From assembly GCF_902506095.1 (NCBI RefSeq), contig NZ_LR733293.1, forward strand, positions 4,135,476 through 4,199,475: a stretch of DNA of 64,000 nucleotides. The letters are read 5' to 3'. The DNA is from Arthrobacter sp. 9AX. GTDB taxonomy: Bacteria; Actinomycetota; Actinomycetes; Actinomycetales; Micrococcaceae. The position numbers and the translations under genes were made by a program. The notes under the pieces are model-generated. The model searched no databases and was not told where the DNA came from. It was given only the letters and a program-made list of their open reading frames with translations. This document shows, in pieces, positions 46,410-54,795 of the stretch (the stretch's first letter is position 1; each line of letters opens with the position of its first letter).

Positions 46410-47846
46410 ATGGGCGACAGTTGGAACAATGAGCTATGGAAGCAACAGGATCGGGACAGGGACCTGCGTAACCAAGAGGATGCGAGGCGGATCAGCCAAG
46501 AGCAATACCTGTACTGGTGGGGACCTACCGGTTTCTGGGCGACGATGGCCCAGCAGGACCGAAAGCGCGATGAGACGTACCAGGACATGATGGCGGAACA
46601 ACAACGGCAACGGGATCTGGCCGCCGATGCGCAGCGCTACCAGGATGAGGCCTTCCGGAGGTCCTTGGAGGCCTCCAGCCGGTCTGAGACGTTCTCCTAC
46701 ATCGAGCCTCGGTCATGGAGAGAGCGGCTGTCTGATGTCGTTGAGGCATTCCACACTGAGCCGGAGTCAAGTGCGCATGACCCCTCCATGTTTGAGCGAC
46801 CCGAGGGACGGATTCAAGAGCCGACATCGGGCAAAGCCCTCGACACGGACGAGCCGCGGACCGATGACTGGAGGCAAGGGCCTAAGGAACTACCATCGAT
46901 TCCCCCGCTAGACAGGGACGAGTTGAGGAGGGACAGCCTGCTGGGCGAGTACCGAGACACTGTACGCCAACCCGACCCGCTTCAGGACTACCGGGCTCTG
47001 CCAACTGACGAGCGGAGGGACAGGCTCCTGAACGAGTACCGGGAGGCTGAACGTAGTGAACCTCTGCGCTCAGCAGCCATGGCTGACCTGGACCGCAAGT
47101 TACGAGACGGGGAAGTTTCCGCGGATGCCAACCGACAAAAGGATGCTAAGGCTGACTGGGATTACTGGTGGAACCCAGTGTCCGGGTTCTGGCCAATGAT
47201 GAGGCGCCAGGACCTCGCACAAGAGGACAGAGAGCGGGACAACGCGCGGGAGGACAGGCAGCGCGACATCGTTCGGGAGATCGAGGCGAGGCAGTATGAA
47301 CGCGTGCGGGAAACGCACCCGGAACTGTTCTCACCGCAAAACTGGTCAATGGCGGCAGAAAGCTATTTGCGGGAGGCGAAGGAATCACCGAAGGACTCCG
47401 GCACCCATGACGGGAGTAACAGGAGTAACAAGCGAAAAGGGGGCAAGCGCAAGCCTATCGAGACATACGAGTACATGGTCACGGACTACAAAGAAGCAAA
47501 CCACAAGTCCCGTGTGGGAGATGGTCTTGACGGCCATGAACTCATCCCGAAGGCATACCTGGTAGCGCACGGTGTCACACAAGAACGCATGGACTATAAC
47601 GCAGCTATCCTGCTGACGCCGTCACAACACGCCATGGTCACGGAGCTTCAGCGAGCGGCGGGTCACAAGGATAAGGATTTGCTCCGGGCCATGACGATAG
47701 AGGACGTTATTGACTTGAATGCTCACTTTCTTCACAAAGTGGGGGTACCGCCTAAGGCGATCACGCAGGTAGTCATTTACGCACTGGAACAGTTACCAGC
47801 GCTGCAAGCCGCTGGAATTAAACATCGCGACTTAGACGGTACGTGA
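46410..47846 (+). CDS. 478-aa protein with putative C-terminal H/N/H nuclease-like domain
   Basis: Residues 1-310 are highly charged, glutamine/arginine-rich and probably helical. They contain two related aromatic motifs, YWWGPTGFWATM (35-46) and YWWNPVSGFWPMM (252-264), each followed by QD and an R/D/E-rich stretch, so an internal duplication is likely. A basic linker (about 345-355) precedes a C-terminal domain with His376-Glu377 (DGHELIPKAYL), Asn397 (YNAAILLTP) and His407 (SQHAM). That order resembles HNH/His-Me finger toxin nucleases of the GHE/LHH kind. The fold is inferred, not shown. No secretion signal. Operon with 46062. Confidence 0.6.
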   Translation: MGDSWNNELWKQQDRDRDLRNQEDARRISQEQYLYWWGPTGFWATMAQQDRKRDETYQDMMAEQQRQRDLAADAQRYQDEAFRRSLEASSRSETFSYIEPRSWRERLSDVVEAFHTEPESSAHDPSMFERPEGRIQEPTSGKALDTDEPRTDDWRQGPKELPSIPPLDRDELRRDSLLGEYRDTVRQPDPLQDYRALPTDERRDRLLNEYREAERSEPLRSAAMADLDRKLRDGEVSADANRQKDAKADWDYWWNPVSGFWPMMRRQDLAQEDRERDNAREDRQRDIVREIEARQYERVRETHPELFSPQNWSMAAESYLREAKESPKDSGTHDGSNRSNKRKGGKRKPIETYEYMVTDYKEANHKSRVGDGLDGHELIPKAYLVAHGVTQERMDYNAAILLTPSQHAMVTELQRAAGHKDKDLLRAMTIEDVIDLNAHFLHKVGVPPKAITQVVIYALEQLPALQAAGIKHRDLDGT

Positions 47847-48024
47847 CTAACGTCCCGGACGACGGGCGAAGATCCATGGACGTCGGACTCAGGGTTGGGT
47901 CGTTGAGCTGTGCAAGGAACTTCAGGACCCGTCAAACAGGCGCAGAAGGGTTTGAGCCGTTAGCCAGCGCGGGGGCTCAGTGCTCCGCGTGGACGGCGGA
48001 AGACAGGGCTGTCTGCCGCTTCCG

Positions 48025-48408
48025 TCACCCCTTACCAGCGTGGAATGCCCAACGCTCGACTTCGTCCGCGCCCACGACACGCTCGGATGAAGACAACTGC
48101 TCCGCCCAAGACTCCATCACGTCACAGGCTGCGAGATAAGTGGTCACCGGATAACTTGTCGAGCGAGGCTTGAACACCGGGTTTTTTGTTGCTTCGAAGA
48201 GCGTGACCAGCACCCGTGCGTCGACGATGAGAGCCGGATGATCGAGAGCGCCCGCTCCGGAGAAGTACAAGTACTTGGTGAAAAAGTTGGGGCCCCAAGA
48301 CTTTAGCGCAGGCCGGTTTGGCTGCAGCACCTTGAAAAGCGGCCTCCGCGTCTGTCCGCGCCAGAAGTGCTGCGTCGCGTAACAGCCGTGCTGCGCCCTT
48401 TGGATCTA
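48025..48408 (-). pseudogene. OGG-fold DNA glycosylase fragment, degenerate
   Basis: The frame ending at 48025 has SWGPNFFTKYLYFSGAGALD, LIVDARVLVTLFEA and ATYLAACDVMESWAEQL-like segments of bacterial proteins related to 8-oxoguanine DNA glycosylase (OGG-fold). The preceding part (KGAARLLRDAALLARTDAEA) lies in another frame, joined by removing one base near 48332, and a TAG stops it about 75 bases further upstream. About half of the family length is missing. A decayed gene rather than a working enzyme. Confidence 0.55.
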
Positions 48409-48583
48409 CCTAGCACTTCTACGATGACCGGAAAAGCGTTGCTTCAAGCAATTAGCATGACTTAAGGCCGGTTATCGGCTGTCCAAAACCGGCGGGGAGA
48501 GGCCCGGGAAGGGGGTGGTGCTAGGCAGGACTGCTTAGGGCGAGTAAATTGAGCACCCAGTCGGTTGAGTTAAGGGGGGCACT

Positions 48584-48940
48584 ATGTTGCTGGTTCGTGA
48601 CTTTAGTCAATCGAGGTTGGCCGTTTTCGTTATCGATGGTATGAGCGGTAGGCCGCTAAGGCGAGTTCCCGTGTACGCGGAGCTCGTCCTCTCCTCAGGT
48701 AGTCCTGGAGAAGGGGCTCCGGCTTCCCCTTCCTTGGTTGAATCTTCCAACCCACCTTCGACAGGTGGGTTGCCAACCGAAGTTCCTCCCAGTGGTGCGA
48801 GGAGCGATCGTCTCAGCGACTCACAGCCGGAGAACGAACTGAGAATGCATATTCCCGAAGCAACGCCCTTCGACTCGGCGCCTGTCCGCATAGATAAGGC
48901 ACACCCCAACCTGACATCGGGGCCGCCTGACCAGGGATGA
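48584..48940 (+). CDS. Possible chimeric ORF, 118 aa
   Basis: Residues 1-35 (LLVRDFSQSRLAVFVIDGMS, GRPLRRVPVYAELV) look like a real protein start with strand pattern, but the rest is Ser/Pro-rich. The last 14 residues are encoded by the second copy of the direct repeat (48899-48937). The gene was probably cut by the repeat-bearing element, leaving its 5' end. No family assigned. Confidence 0.4.
   Translation: MLLVRDFSQSRLAVFVIDGMSGRPLRRVPVYAELVLSSGSPGEGAPASPSLVESSNPPSTGGLPTEVPPSGARSDRLSDSQPENELRMHIPEATPFDSAPVRIDKAHPNLTSGPPDQG
48899..48937 (+). repeat. Imperfect direct repeat, copy 2
   Basis: GGCACACCCCAACCTGAC is identical to 42419-42436, with further similarity through CGCCTGACCAGGGA. Same orientation as copy 1, 6.5 kb away; the pair brackets the ATPase and hypothetical-gene island. 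Confidence 0.65.
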
Positions 48941-49442
48941 TTCACCCTGCCGGCCGAGGTAGGTCTTGTTTTAGGACTCCCGCAGAGTCGCAGGGATCTC
49001 ATCCCAGCACTGCCCCTGACAGAACCAGATTCTTCGGGCTATTTCGATGATTCTCGAGCTGTCGAATCAATCCTGATTTCACGTCCCTCCCACTGTCAGG
49101 GTGAGATCTGAGAACGACGTGAGCCACTGTCAGTAAAACGGCGTTCCGCGTCATTCTGACGCCGATCAGGTGTTGACCTCGATTTGGCGCATCAGACGAA
49201 GACGGCAGACCGGCGGCCACAAGTTGCCTCGCTCTGCCCATCCTCGTCCCACGCAACTCAACGGCGATGCGCTCTCGGAGACCCGATCGCTACCTGACGG
49301 AATCTTCATTATCGGCGGTCGAACATGGTCGGAGGGAGCAGTACCTGGGGAGGCTGAAGGATGAAGGTTGGACGCTAGCTTCTACGGTCACTGGAGTTTA
49401 TGTGCCCGAGGTCCGTGCCGCCCGCGGGTGGCGCGCATTTGA
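48941..49442. other. 502-bp gap without convincing genes
   Basis: Contains a copy of the dispersed TGACGGAAT repeat (49289-49316). Short open frames are not supported. Probably remnant mobile DNA. Confidence 0.4.
49289..49316 (+). repeat. Dispersed TGACGGAAT...TATCGGC repeat, copy 2
   Basis: CTGACGGAATCTTCATTATC then GGC; same core and orientation as the copies at 44054 and 56672. Confidence 0.6.
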
Positions 49443-49943
49443 TTATTTTTCCGTGGCTGCAGACGCAATTTCCAGTGTTATGCCGTCACTTGCCAGAAGC
49501 ATTGCCCTGCCCATGCCGTTAGCCATCCAAAGCCAAACGACAGTGCCGTCCGGGGTGACTACATCGATGGTCCCCTTATCAATAACTGCGCCGTCGCGTA
49601 GGATCTGGACTTGATCGCCTGTTTCGAGGGTGCTCCATGTCTGTTCCTGCTCGCCGATGCTAATCGCGTTGTGACCCTCACTCGCGTGTGGTGAAGAGTC
49701 GGTTCCGCATGCAGCTAAGGAGGGCATTGTCTGTTCAAGTCGTTCAAGTGGCACCGTTGCGGGTTTTTTTCGCAAGGCAACCGCATGCTGATTAGGCTCG
49801 AAGTTCAGGCGAAGGATGGCGACTTCTACTGCATTCCGTGTGCGGGAAGAAACGGTCTCCGGATGATTCAGCACGTTCGAAACAGTGCTGACCGACACGC
49901 CAGACGCTGCAGCAACATCTTTCATGCTTACGCGGTTCCTCAA
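49443..49943 (-). CDS. Short LacI-type HTH protein with small beta domain in place of the sugar-binding domain
   Basis: 166 residues. Residues 1-60 are a standard LacI DNA-binding head and hinge (MKDVAAASGVSVSTVSNVLN, then a LNFEPNQHA hinge-like segment). Instead of the usual 270-residue sugar-binding domain there is a linker and a domain of about 55 residues (about 103-160) with LETGDQVQILRDG, KGTIDVVTPDG, VVWLW and MGRAM. A similar domain, without the HTH, occurs at 56701-57102. Start is TTG 49943 or ATG 49925. It probably represses by DNA binding with an unknown sensor. Downstream of GH106 on the same strand. Confidence 0.75.
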   Translation of the reverse strand: MRNRVSMKDVAAASGVSVSTVSNVLNHPETVSSRTRNAVEVAILRLNFEPNQHAVALRKKPATVPLERLEQTMPSLAACGTDSSPHASEGHNAISIGEQEQTWSTLETGDQVQILRDGAVIDKGTIDVVTPDGTVVWLWMANGMGRAMLLASDGITLEIASAATEK

Positions 49944-50032
49944 ACCAAGTCCCTTTCACTTCTTTAATTGGTGCCTCTTGCGAGTCGTCTGCGTTCCTAC
50001 ACAAGGTCTTCGGGTTCCGTGGGTCTTCGGGG

Positions 50033-50081
50033 CATGACCTGCCCCCACGCTTGTTTTTCAGGTTGGCGGGGGCAGGTCATG
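50033..50081. repeat. Perfect 14-bp inverted repeat
   Basis: CATGACCTGCCCCC and GGGGGCAGGTCATG are separated by 21 bases. The TGACCTGCCCCC arms look like insertion-sequence terminal repeats placed back to back, or the pair may form a hairpin between GH106 and the LacI-like gene. There is no T-tract. Confidence 0.7.
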
Positions 50082-50262
50082 TCGATGGCAAGAACCCGGT
50101 CATGATGGGGAGCGGCAGAAGAGGTCTGGGCCAGATCGCCTAACTTTGACTCTTGCAGGTCTTTGGTAAGTCTTTGTTGGTTGAACTGGAATCGAGTGCC
50201 CCTCACCCGGATTTTTCAGGTCACCGAATACGCCGAGCGTCCGGAACCTCGGTAGGTGATAG

Positions 50263-53200
50263 TTAGACCGTGTCCATGACACTTGAGTGAGCGAGCACGT
50301 CGTCACGGCCCGCCGGCGAATCGGTCGTATACGCTGCCTTCGTGTCGTGAGGAGAGGCTTCAGGAGTACTCGCTTCCAGGGCGACCCCAATTCGCTCAAG
50401 GCGCACCGGGCCAAGGAGTCCGTAGTCTCTGATCGTGGTGTGTTGCGGGGCGGATTTGCCGGTCAGCATTTGGGTGAGGAAGTCCTCGGATGCCTCGTAG
50501 TAGCCCCGGGCGATCAGGCGGTTGTTGAGGGAGCTGGCGACGCGGACGACTATGTTGTTCGTGCCAACTCGGATGTCGGCGGTGACGTCCACACGGGGGT
50601 GGGAGGTGTCGAACCCGCGCCACGGTCCGCCGTTGATGCTGGCCGCGCCCAGCCCGCCTGCTGTCGACCCTAGGTCGAGGACGATGTTATCGCCGTCGGA
50701 TACGGAATCGAGTTCGATGGTGGTGGTGTATTTAGCGACCCCTGACACTTCGTCGCCGACCTCGGGGATGTTCCGCCAGGACCGCAGTTGGCCGTCGGGG
50801 ACTTCGATTCGAGTGATCGCTGTGGTTGGACGGACTTCCCGTGTCTCATAGCCCAGGCCGCGGTCTTCGGTGATGAGCACGTTCTCACCGGCGTCCCAGC
50901 TCTCAACGGTGATAGACCAGGATGCCGGTTCGGCGACCACGTCGATCCGCTGCGCTGCCCGCACGGTAGGGGCGGTTTCTGAGCGGTCGAGGGTGAACAG
51001 GGCCACTTCTCCTGGTGCGAGTGATACTTCGAGGCAGGTCCGGTCGCCATCGTTCCAGGCTTGCTGGTGAGGTTGCATGCTTCCGGTCCACGCATCGATG
51101 CGGTGTGCTGCTGCGGTGCCAGGCAGTGACAGCTCGACTGTGGTTGGGGCACCTGTTTCGTAGAGGAAGTGGTAGACGTAGAGGTGCAGGAGATCGCCGT
51201 CTTCGCGTAGGTGGGTGAGGATATTTTGATTCTCGTTTACGAATTCGGCCCGGCCGCGCACGCCCAGTGCGCGCAGCGCCGCCACTGTCGAGGCCTGGTC
51301 GTGGATTTCACTCGCGTTTGGCAGTGCCAACAGCTCCCTCACGGTGGCGGCCAGCTCATCGTCCCTCCCGTCGAGTCCCGGCGTGCGGGATGCTGCGCGC
51401 TGGTGGTGGGTGTAGAGGCCCTCTGAGAGTAGCTTCAGCTCGGATGTTTCATGCACTATCAAGACCGGAAGCCCTTGCCGCGCCCAGCGCAGCAGCTGCT
51501 GGGCCACGTCTGCGTCGAGTGCTGTCTGAAAGACAATGAGCGCCTGGTAGCCGGGCCCGGCGGGTTGAACGAGGCCGCCGTCAAGGGTGACGTCGTCGCG
51601 CAACAGCAGTGACCCGTCGAAGAATTCGTAGGTCCAGCCGGCGTCCTGCATTCCGAGGTCGCGCCACCAGTGATTTTCCCTGTTGCGCATCCACATCTGA
51701 GCGTATGCGACTTCGTCGGGGATGCGGTTGCCTTCATCGTCGATCAGTGCCATCCCGGACTGGTTGTCGGTGAAGTGGTCTGTGCGGAGGATGCCAACGT
51801 CGATCCGCGGTTTCCCCTGGCGCAACACGCCTTGCAGGCGGGCGATGGCGTCGTTCCACAGAGGATAGAACTCCGCTGCGGGTTGTCTTTCATCGAATCG
51901 CTCGGAGAAGTAGGACAGCATTCCCTCGTGCCCTGGCCATTCGGTCAGGTCCTCGGCGCCTGCCGTGCTCGCCCAGCCATGCAGCACGGTTTTGGTGATG
52001 CCTGCTGCAAGCTGGGTCGCGATGATCTGATCGTAAAACCGGTGTTCAAGCATGTGGTTGCGGGTGGTTGCCCCGGTTTCGGACGAATACTGCTTGCCGA
52101 ACAGGTGGGCAGGGCCGGCCATGAGCCGGTACGCGTCAATTTGTGCCGCGAATTCGAGGGATTCGTTCTCGATCCCGTCGACCTCCGGCCCGGGCCTGGT
52201 CAGTTCGAACGGCAATCCGTAGCTGATTTCCGCCCGCAATCCGATGCCGTTGTTGTGAAGGAAATCCGCGAACGGGCGCAGCATGTTCTCGATGTAGAGG
52301 TCCGTAAGGGTTTTGACGTAATCGAACCGAACCTTCTCGACCGTGATCGCGTGTTCTTCCGGGGCCTCATGGTCATAGACGGTTGAGGATGCCATGACGG
52401 TCACCTTCCGGGTGAGGAAAGGCAGCCACGGGGCGATGTCGTAGCCCCGACGACGGTGAAACTCTTCTGCAACACTGTGGCCCCAGAACAGGCCGCCTTC
52501 ACCGAACGTCCACAGTTCCAGGGAATCCATGTACATCTGGGTGCGCGGGTTCAGCGCGATCTGCTCCCGCAGTTCCGGGGTGAGCACGACCGAGTCCCAG
52601 TAGTCGATCACTGCGTCTACGCCGTCCCGGTCCAGGTAGTTTACGGTGTAATTGACCGATGCGGACGGGGACGCGGTCTGTCCCGTTCCGTGCATCCAGT
52701 AGACGAACAGGCGCCACACCCCCGATGGCGCGGTCCACTCCAGTTTCCCGTCGTGAACGGCGGTGGTGAGATTGAGGACTGACTCCGGATCCAGGATTGT
52801 CTTGCCGTCGTCGGTAGAGCCGGCCACGCGGGCCGCGATGACAGCGGCCAGGTGCTGTTCATGCGCGTGAGACCGGTGCATCGGCATCTCTGTCGGCACG
52901 CTTATTGCGCCCAGATCTATCCTCGGCAGCGGACCGCGTCGGGACGTTCCATCGGCCAGCTCCTCTTCCACGACATTCAGTTCCTGGGCGGCGGCTGGAT
53001 GGTCGGGATGGATCGTTGGAAGATTTGCGTTGGACCAGTTAGTTCCTGAGGTAAAGCTCACTGCCATGCCACGCTTTGTGGTTTCCTCAACCACGATTTG
53101 GGAGTCATGTACCCACTCCTCGGATCCCCAGCCGTATCGCTCGTGATCGACAGGGCCCTCGTCCATCGCAAGAAACTCCATGCCGCCAAAACCAAGGCGG

Positions 53201-53328
53201 TGCGCGCTCTCCACCTCGTGGCGAAGTGTCTCATCCGTATGCAGGCCTTCGGCAAGCCACCAACGCACTTCAGGGCGGTATTCCACTGATGGTTGGGCAA
53301 TGACGTCTGCGATTCTGTCAATCGACAT
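50263..53328 (-). CDS. GH106-type alpha-L-rhamnosidase
   Basis: 1021 residues. The GH106 pattern appears in VRWWLAEGLHTDETLRHEVE, LGFGGMEFLAMDEG, MAVSFTSGTNWSN and long conserved stretches such as WTFGEGGLFWGHSVAEEFHR and SYGLPFELTRPG. A C-terminal beta-sandwich (about 800-960, LDLGSTAGGLGAASINGGPW, VRVASSLNNRLIARGYYE) is like a galactose-binding fold. No signal peptide, so it is probably cytosolic after import. It would cut rhamnose from plant rhamnosides (flavonoid glycosides or similar). AAAGGAGAAC precedes the ATG. Divergent from the MFS gene. Confidence 0.87.
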   Translation of the reverse strand: MSIDRIADVIAQPSVEYRPEVRWWLAEGLHTDETLRHEVESAHRLGFGGMEFLAMDEGPVDHERYGWGSEEWVHDSQIVVEETTKRGMAVSFTSGTNWSNANLPTIHPDHPAAAQELNVVEEELADGTSRRGPLPRIDLGAISVPTEMPMHRSHAHEQHLAAVIAARVAGSTDDGKTILDPESVLNLTTAVHDGKLEWTAPSGVWRLFVYWMHGTGQTASPSASVNYTVNYLDRDGVDAVIDYWDSVVLTPELREQIALNPRTQMYMDSLELWTFGEGGLFWGHSVAEEFHRRRGYDIAPWLPFLTRKVTVMASSTVYDHEAPEEHAITVEKVRFDYVKTLTDLYIENMLRPFADFLHNNGIGLRAEISYGLPFELTRPGPEVDGIENESLEFAAQIDAYRLMAGPAHLFGKQYSSETGATTRNHMLEHRFYDQIIATQLAAGITKTVLHGWASTAGAEDLTEWPGHEGMLSYFSERFDERQPAAEFYPLWNDAIARLQGVLRQGKPRIDVGILRTDHFTDNQSGMALIDDEGNRIPDEVAYAQMWMRNRENHWWRDLGMQDAGWTYEFFDGSLLLRDDVTLDGGLVQPAGPGYQALIVFQTALDADVAQQLLRWARQGLPVLIVHETSELKLLSEGLYTHHQRAASRTPGLDGRDDELAATVRELLALPNASEIHDQASTVAALRALGVRGRAEFVNENQNILTHLREDGDLLHLYVYHFLYETGAPTTVELSLPGTAAAHRIDAWTGSMQPHQQAWNDGDRTCLEVSLAPGEVALFTLDRSETAPTVRAAQRIDVVAEPASWSITVESWDAGENVLITEDRGLGYETREVRPTTAITRIEVPDGQLRSWRNIPEVGDEVSGVAKYTTTIELDSVSDGDNIVLDLGSTAGGLGAASINGGPWRGFDTSHPRVDVTADIRVGTNNIVVRVASSLNNRLIARGYYEASEDFLTQMLTGKSAPQHTTIRDYGLLGPVRLERIGVALEASTPEASPHDTKAAYTTDSPAGRDDVLAHSSVMDTV

Positions 53329-53375
53329 GGTTCTCCTTTGAACAGCACAAGCACCAGTGGCGCAATTCCTAAACT

Positions 53376-53413
53376 ATCGTTACGATGACAATATCAATCG
53401 TTATTAGGACGAT
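53376..53413. promoter_or_regulatory. Paired ATCGT/ACGAT operator between GH106 and MFS genes
   Basis: ATCGTTACGAT (53376-53386) is a perfect 5-bp palindrome around one base, and ATCGT(7)ACGAT (53397-53413) repeats the arms with a wider spacer. Both sit in the 132-bp divergent promoter region, 47-85 bases from the two start codons. The MarR or LacI-type protein nearby is the likely binder; this is inference. Confidence 0.5.
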
Positions 53414-53460
53414 ATCAGAAGGCCGGGCAAGTCTGCACGGCCTTGTTCAAAGGAGAACAA

Positions 53461-54768
53461 ATGAGTACACAGCAGCCGACGGCCCGCGCAGCGCGGGCGT
53501 GGTGGGTGGCATCGATTGCGGGGATGGCGTCGTACATTGACGCGGCCGCGATAGTGAGCTCGGGCATTGCTTTCGTGCTGTACCAGCACTCCATTGGCTT
53601 GACCGAGGGCGAAATCGGTGGCCTTTCGGCGATGCTGACCCTTGGAGTGGCGCTGGGTGCCCTTTTCGGCGGACGTCTGGGGGACCGCTTTGGCCGCCGT
53701 GCGGTGTTCCTGTTGACCATGGCCATGATCGTCGTTGGCTCAGGCTTGCTCGTTGTCGCCTCAGGGTTCGTGCCGCTGCTCATCGGCATCGCTCTGGTTG
53801 GCATAGGCACCGGAGCGGACCTTCCCGTGTCGTTGGCCACGATCGCAGAAGCGGCCGAAGACCACAACAGGGGGAAGCTGGTCGGATTCTCGCAGATCCT
53901 TTGGATGGTCGGCATTTTGACGACCATGGGGATCTCGGCTGTCGTTGGCGGCCAGGGTCAGTTCGGTGGCCAAATCCTCTTCGGCCACGTTGGCGTTGTG
54001 GCGGCGATAGTCTTGCTCCTGCGCCTCACCGTACCGGAATCCCCGGCCTGGCAGGCAGCGCGCACTGAGGGCCGGGCAGGTGTGCACACATTAAGCGCCG
54101 AGGTCAGCGGGATCAGGGACCTTGTCAAAAACCGGGGGTACTTGCTTTCGCTCCTGGCTCTGCTGGTCTTCTACACGCTGACCAACCTCGGCGCCAACAC
54201 CGGCGGTCAGTTCGGCGCGTACGTAGCCGTGAACATCATCGGCATCGACGTGCAGGTCTTCTCCCTCATCGGGCTGCTCTCCCTGCCCGTGGGGATCGCG
54301 CTGGGGTTCTGGTTCATGCGCATCGTAGACGGCCCCCACCGCATGACCTACTACCTCATCGGCTCCATCGCTTTCATCATCAGCTTCGCCGCACCCGCAA
54401 TCTTCGGATTCTCGCTCACAACCTACTTCCTCACCCTGGCGGGCGCGGCAATCGGTGGTGCCTTCGCATTCGAGGCCATCATGAAAGTCTGGTCCCAGGA
54501 GTCATTCCCAACGCTGCTGCGAGCCTCCGCGCAGGGCGCCATTATAGCCGTCGCACGGTTTGCCGCTGCGGGATTCGCCCTCGTGACTCCAGCGCTCCTG
54601 GCCACGCCACAGCTCACCTACGGACTCCTGGCCGCTACGGTGGCAGTAGGCCTTCTGGCCGGGTGGCTCGGGTTCAACCGCCGCACCGTCAGCGTATTCG
54701 ACGTCGAGTCAGGAAAGGTCGAAGATGGTGAAGCCGCCATGACTTCGGCCAACCAACACGCAGACTAA
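53461..54768 (+). CDS. MFS transporter (sugar/organic-acid porter type)
   Basis: 435 residues and 12 predicted helices. The motif GGRLGDRFGRRAVFLL between TM2 and TM3 and a repeated arrangement in the second half are typical of the metabolite:H+ symporters. ATG 53461 follows AAAGGAGAAC; the earlier in-frame ATG would place the ribosome site inside the gene. Divergent from GH106, and followed by the MarR gene on the same strand, so it probably imports the aglycone, rhamnoside or a product. Confidence 0.9.
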   Translation: MSTQQPTARAARAWWVASIAGMASYIDAAAIVSSGIAFVLYQHSIGLTEGEIGGLSAMLTLGVALGALFGGRLGDRFGRRAVFLLTMAMIVVGSGLLVVASGFVPLLIGIALVGIGTGADLPVSLATIAEAAEDHNRGKLVGFSQILWMVGILTTMGISAVVGGQGQFGGQILFGHVGVVAAIVLLLRLTVPESPAWQAARTEGRAGVHTLSAEVSGIRDLVKNRGYLLSLLALLVFYTLTNLGANTGGQFGAYVAVNIIGIDVQVFSLIGLLSLPVGIALGFWFMRIVDGPHRMTYYLIGSIAFIISFAAPAIFGFSLTTYFLTLAGAAIGGAFAFEAIMKVWSQESFPTLLRASAQGAIIAVARFAAAGFALVTPALLATPQLTYGLLAATVAVGLLAGWLGFNRRTVSVFDVESGKVEDGEAAMTSANQHAD

Positions 54769-54795
54769 ACTGGACAAATCTAGAAAGGACGGCGT

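Noticed and set aside
47843-48139. 98-codon plus-strand open frame after the 478-aa gene
   Set aside because: It overlaps the 478-aa gene's stop, but its second half is antisense to the OGG-like fragment, which has recognisable motifs.
49267-49614. 115-codon plus-strand open frame
   Set aside because: It runs across the dispersed repeat and then antisense to the LacI-like gene; only the middle looks slightly protein-like.
51670-52386. 238-codon plus-strand open frame
   Set aside because: Antisense to the GH106 gene, with no recognisable domain.
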